From Flavobacterium sp. (GTDB taxonomy: Bacteria; Bacteroidota; Bacteroidia; Flavobacteriales; Flavobacteriaceae), in assembly GCA_030591585.1 (NCBI GenBank), contig JAUVAS010000022.1, positions 1 through 35,738 of the forward strand: 35,738 bases of DNA, read 5' to 3'. Below, piece after piece: positions 33,887 through 35,738 of the stretch. The stretch's first letter is position 1; every line of letters starts with the position of its first letter. The position numbers and the translations under genes are program-made. Below the pieces are notes generated by a model. That model ran no database searches, had not been told where the DNA came from, and was given only the letters and a program-made list of their open reading frames with translations.

Positions 33887-35644
33887 CTAATTTCCAATTT
33901 GTACTTTAATAGATTCTGACTCGTCATTAAGGTTGATGTCTATTCTATCTTCATTAATAATAATATGATTGCCTTCTTCACCTACCTTATTAATAAAATC
34001 CTTATTTACATCGTCTTCCCAGTTATTATTTGATGATGTATCTTCAAAATTAACTTTACTTGATGGACAATCTAAACAATAGGTGTCATCCTTTTTTATT
34101 AAAAGATAGTGTTCTTCATCTCCATTGTCTAATATGTCGTGATATCGTCTGTCATTTCTGTGATAGGAATACGTGTTTTCGTCTGCCCAAAGAATAGTTC
34201 CTTCTGGTAAATAAACAATAAATTCTATTTCTTGATCGCGATATTTTTGCGCTACACTAGTGGTAAAATAACCATCAAGAGTTAAGGTGTTGTTTTTAAA
34301 AGTATAGTTGTAATCTATGGCTTCTGCATGGTTTTTAGCATCGATAAACGAATTGCCTTCCGATTTTTTTTCTATGAAAACACTCGCGATAGAATCTTTA
34401 GTTGAGCGTACGATTAAGCGAATATCTGTTGAATAGATAATTTTTTCGTTATCTTCATTTAGTTTTATTTCGAAACTATTTCCTCTACGACTTCTATGTT
34501 CGTACGGGTTTTTAGTTAACATCGCTATTTTTAAAGTATCTCCTCTTTGAATTGGCAATACTTGTTCAGTAATAAAATCACCATCATAAGCTTGTTCTGT
34601 ACCATATTTTATTCCTAAAATTCCTAATCCTATAATTGAAAATATCCAAACAACAAATAATATTATTTTTGCGGTGGTACCAATAGATTTTAGATTATTG
34701 ACAAGTAACTTTAACCCGAGTATAAATAGTGCGAAAAACGGAATTCCAACTACAAAAAATAATAACATTGCTACAAGCCAAAACGGAATACTCTCTGTTA
34801 ATACTGCTGAGATATAATCGGAAGCTTCAAAATTTCCGAACATAATTCCAAAGGCACCTGCTGAAAATAATCCAACGATAAGCCCAATTAATGTGGAGAG
34901 AGAGATGATGATAAGTAAAATTCCGAAGAATTTTCCAAACACTTTCATAATTTCACCAAAGAATTTTCCGAAGGAATTAAAAAAACTATTTGCTCCTTTT
35001 TTGGCAGTATCCATGTGTTTGTCATAATCTACATCTTTAATTTTTTCGGAAGCTTTTTCAAGTTCGTCTTTAATTTTTTTTTCGATGTTGGAGATATTTA
35101 TCTTTTCTCGGGTCATTTTTAATTTATCTGAAGTGGTAATTGCTTCAGGAACTAAGATCCAAAGTAAGATGTAAATAAGTATGGGTGTTCCAAAACCTAA
35201 TAGCACCAGTACAATCCACATTAAACGAATCCAGATGGTATCAATACCTAGGTAATATCCCAGTCCAGAGGATACCCCTGCAATAAATTTATTGTCTATA
35301 TCTCTAAACAATTGTTTGTGTGATGATTGAGATTGTGAGCGTTTTTTTTCGATAGGAGGAGTATCATCAAAAATCTCCTCATCGATTACGTAATCTTCCG
35401 GTTGTCCCATTATCGTTATTACTTCGTCTAATTCTTTTAGCGTAATTACTTGGGATGTGTTTCCTATTTTTTCAGAAAAGAGCTCCGCAATACGTGCTTC
35501 AATATCTTTAATAATTTCGTCTTGCCCTTGTGGGTCTGAAAAAGAGCGTCTTATAGCGTCAAGATATCTGGTAAGCTTCGCAAAAGCATCCTCATCTATA
35601 TGAAAAAATGTACCTGCTAAATTTATGTTTACTGTCTTGTTCAT
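33887..35644 (-). CDS. PspC-domain membrane protein with N-terminal HAAS-like region
   Basis: This 585-aa inner-membrane protein begins with a helical region (about 1-90, including FAKLTRYLDAIRRSF and VITIMGQPEDY) like the HAAS domains that accompany PadR regulators. A PspC domain (about 113-168, KFIAGVSSGLGYYLGID then two helices) is next, followed by a charged segment. Four more hydrophobic helices (about 230-370) and a C-terminal soluble beta-rich domain (about 380-585) complete it. PspC proteins sense or respond to membrane stress; here that is inferred. The ATG overlaps the PadR stop by 4 nt (ATGA), showing translational coupling. Confidence 0.9.
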   Translation of the reverse strand: MNKTVNINLAGTFFHIDEDAFAKLTRYLDAIRRSFSDPQGQDEIIKDIEARIAELFSEKIGNTSQVITLKELDEVITIMGQPEDYVIDEEIFDDTPPIEKKRSQSQSSHKQLFRDIDNKFIAGVSSGLGYYLGIDTIWIRLMWIVLVLLGFGTPILIYILLWILVPEAITTSDKLKMTREKINISNIEKKIKDELEKASEKIKDVDYDKHMDTAKKGANSFFNSFGKFFGEIMKVFGKFFGILLIIISLSTLIGLIVGLFSAGAFGIMFGNFEASDYISAVLTESIPFWLVAMLLFFVVGIPFFALFILGLKLLVNNLKSIGTTAKIILFVVWIFSIIGLGILGIKYGTEQAYDGDFITEQVLPIQRGDTLKIAMLTKNPYEHRSRRGNSFEIKLNEDNEKIIYSTDIRLIVRSTKDSIASVFIEKKSEGNSFIDAKNHAEAIDYNYTFKNNTLTLDGYFTTSVAQKYRDQEIEFIVYLPEGTILWADENTYSYHRNDRRYHDILDNGDEEHYLLIKKDDTYCLDCPSSKVNFEDTSSNNNWEDDVNKDFINKVGEEGNHIIINEDRIDINLNDESESIKVQIGN

Positions 35645-35738
35645 TTCTTTGTTTTTTCTCGTGTTACTTTTTTAACTGCTTGTTGTAGATCGTTCCAAGT
35701 AGTATCTAATTCTTTTAAAAATAATTTCCCGGTTTCGG
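35641..35738 (-). CDS. PadR-family transcriptional regulator, C-terminal part only
   Basis: Translating the minus strand from the window edge gives an open frame ending in TGA at 35641-35643. The visible residues are ETGKLFLKELDTTWNDLQQA and a basic tail. This matches the end of small PadR regulators (winged-helix DNA-binding proteins), and the position upstream of a HAAS/PspC gene supports that. The DNA-binding domain lies outside the window. Its stop overlaps the PspC start. Confidence 0.8.
   Translation of the reverse strand, partial: ETGKLFLKELDTTWNDLQQAVKKVTREKTKK

Overview
The window is chromosomal DNA of a member of the Bacteroidetes, most likely a marine-type Flavobacteriaceae species. 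It is AT-rich. The promoters that can be recognised carry the Bacteroidetes -7 element TAnnTTTG. The gene neighbourhoods are also typical of the family: parA-parB-DUF5683-dapB-lepB-WbqC, udk-divIC-methylmalonyl-CoA mutase, and PadR-PspC-GIN. These assignments come from reading the sequence and from knowledge of the families; no database search was run.

Layout. Positions 71-1335 hold a membrane-anchored TPR protein and ribH. Positions 1541-3979 hold a PIF1-like helicase with HRDC and HTH tails. Positions 4075-8943 form a tight forward cluster: a small membrane protein, mutL, two rhomboid proteases and a membrane-anchored endonuclease/exonuclease/phosphatase protein. It meets, with a 2-nt gap, a reverse block at 8946-14183 (parA, parB, DUF5683, dapB, lepB, WbqC-like) that joins chromosome segregation to lysine/peptidoglycan precursor synthesis and protein export. 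dapB is split by one missing A in a homopolymer. Next come a DECR-type dienoyl-CoA reductase and an AAA ATPase, with two tandem TTACC-N4-GGTAA palindromes over the likely promoter. Positions 16455-21449 are a reverse operon: udk, divIC, the small mutase subunit, an unknown lipoprotein and the large mutase subunit. tRNA-Pro(GGG) lies divergent from udk.

Positions 21689-29824 hold the most distinctive accessory region. It has a group II PLP decarboxylase, a stand-alone receiver, a 1551-aa hybrid histidine kinase (lipobox, duplicated linker, 14 propeller blades, kinase, receiver and Hpt), a small TerB-like-looking protein, a methyltransferase and an 86-aa unknown protein. The kinase and receiver together supply every station of a His-Asp-His-Asp phosphorelay, but no DNA-binding output is encoded next to them.

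The right end has trxB, adenine deaminase and a PadR / PspC-HAAS-like / GIN-lipoprotein envelope-stress module; the PadR gene runs off the window. Several intergenic regions contain dispersed flavobacterial-style repeats and two related terminator hairpins, one of which has a repeat embedded in its loop. I saw no CRISPR array, insertion sequence, prophage or rRNA.
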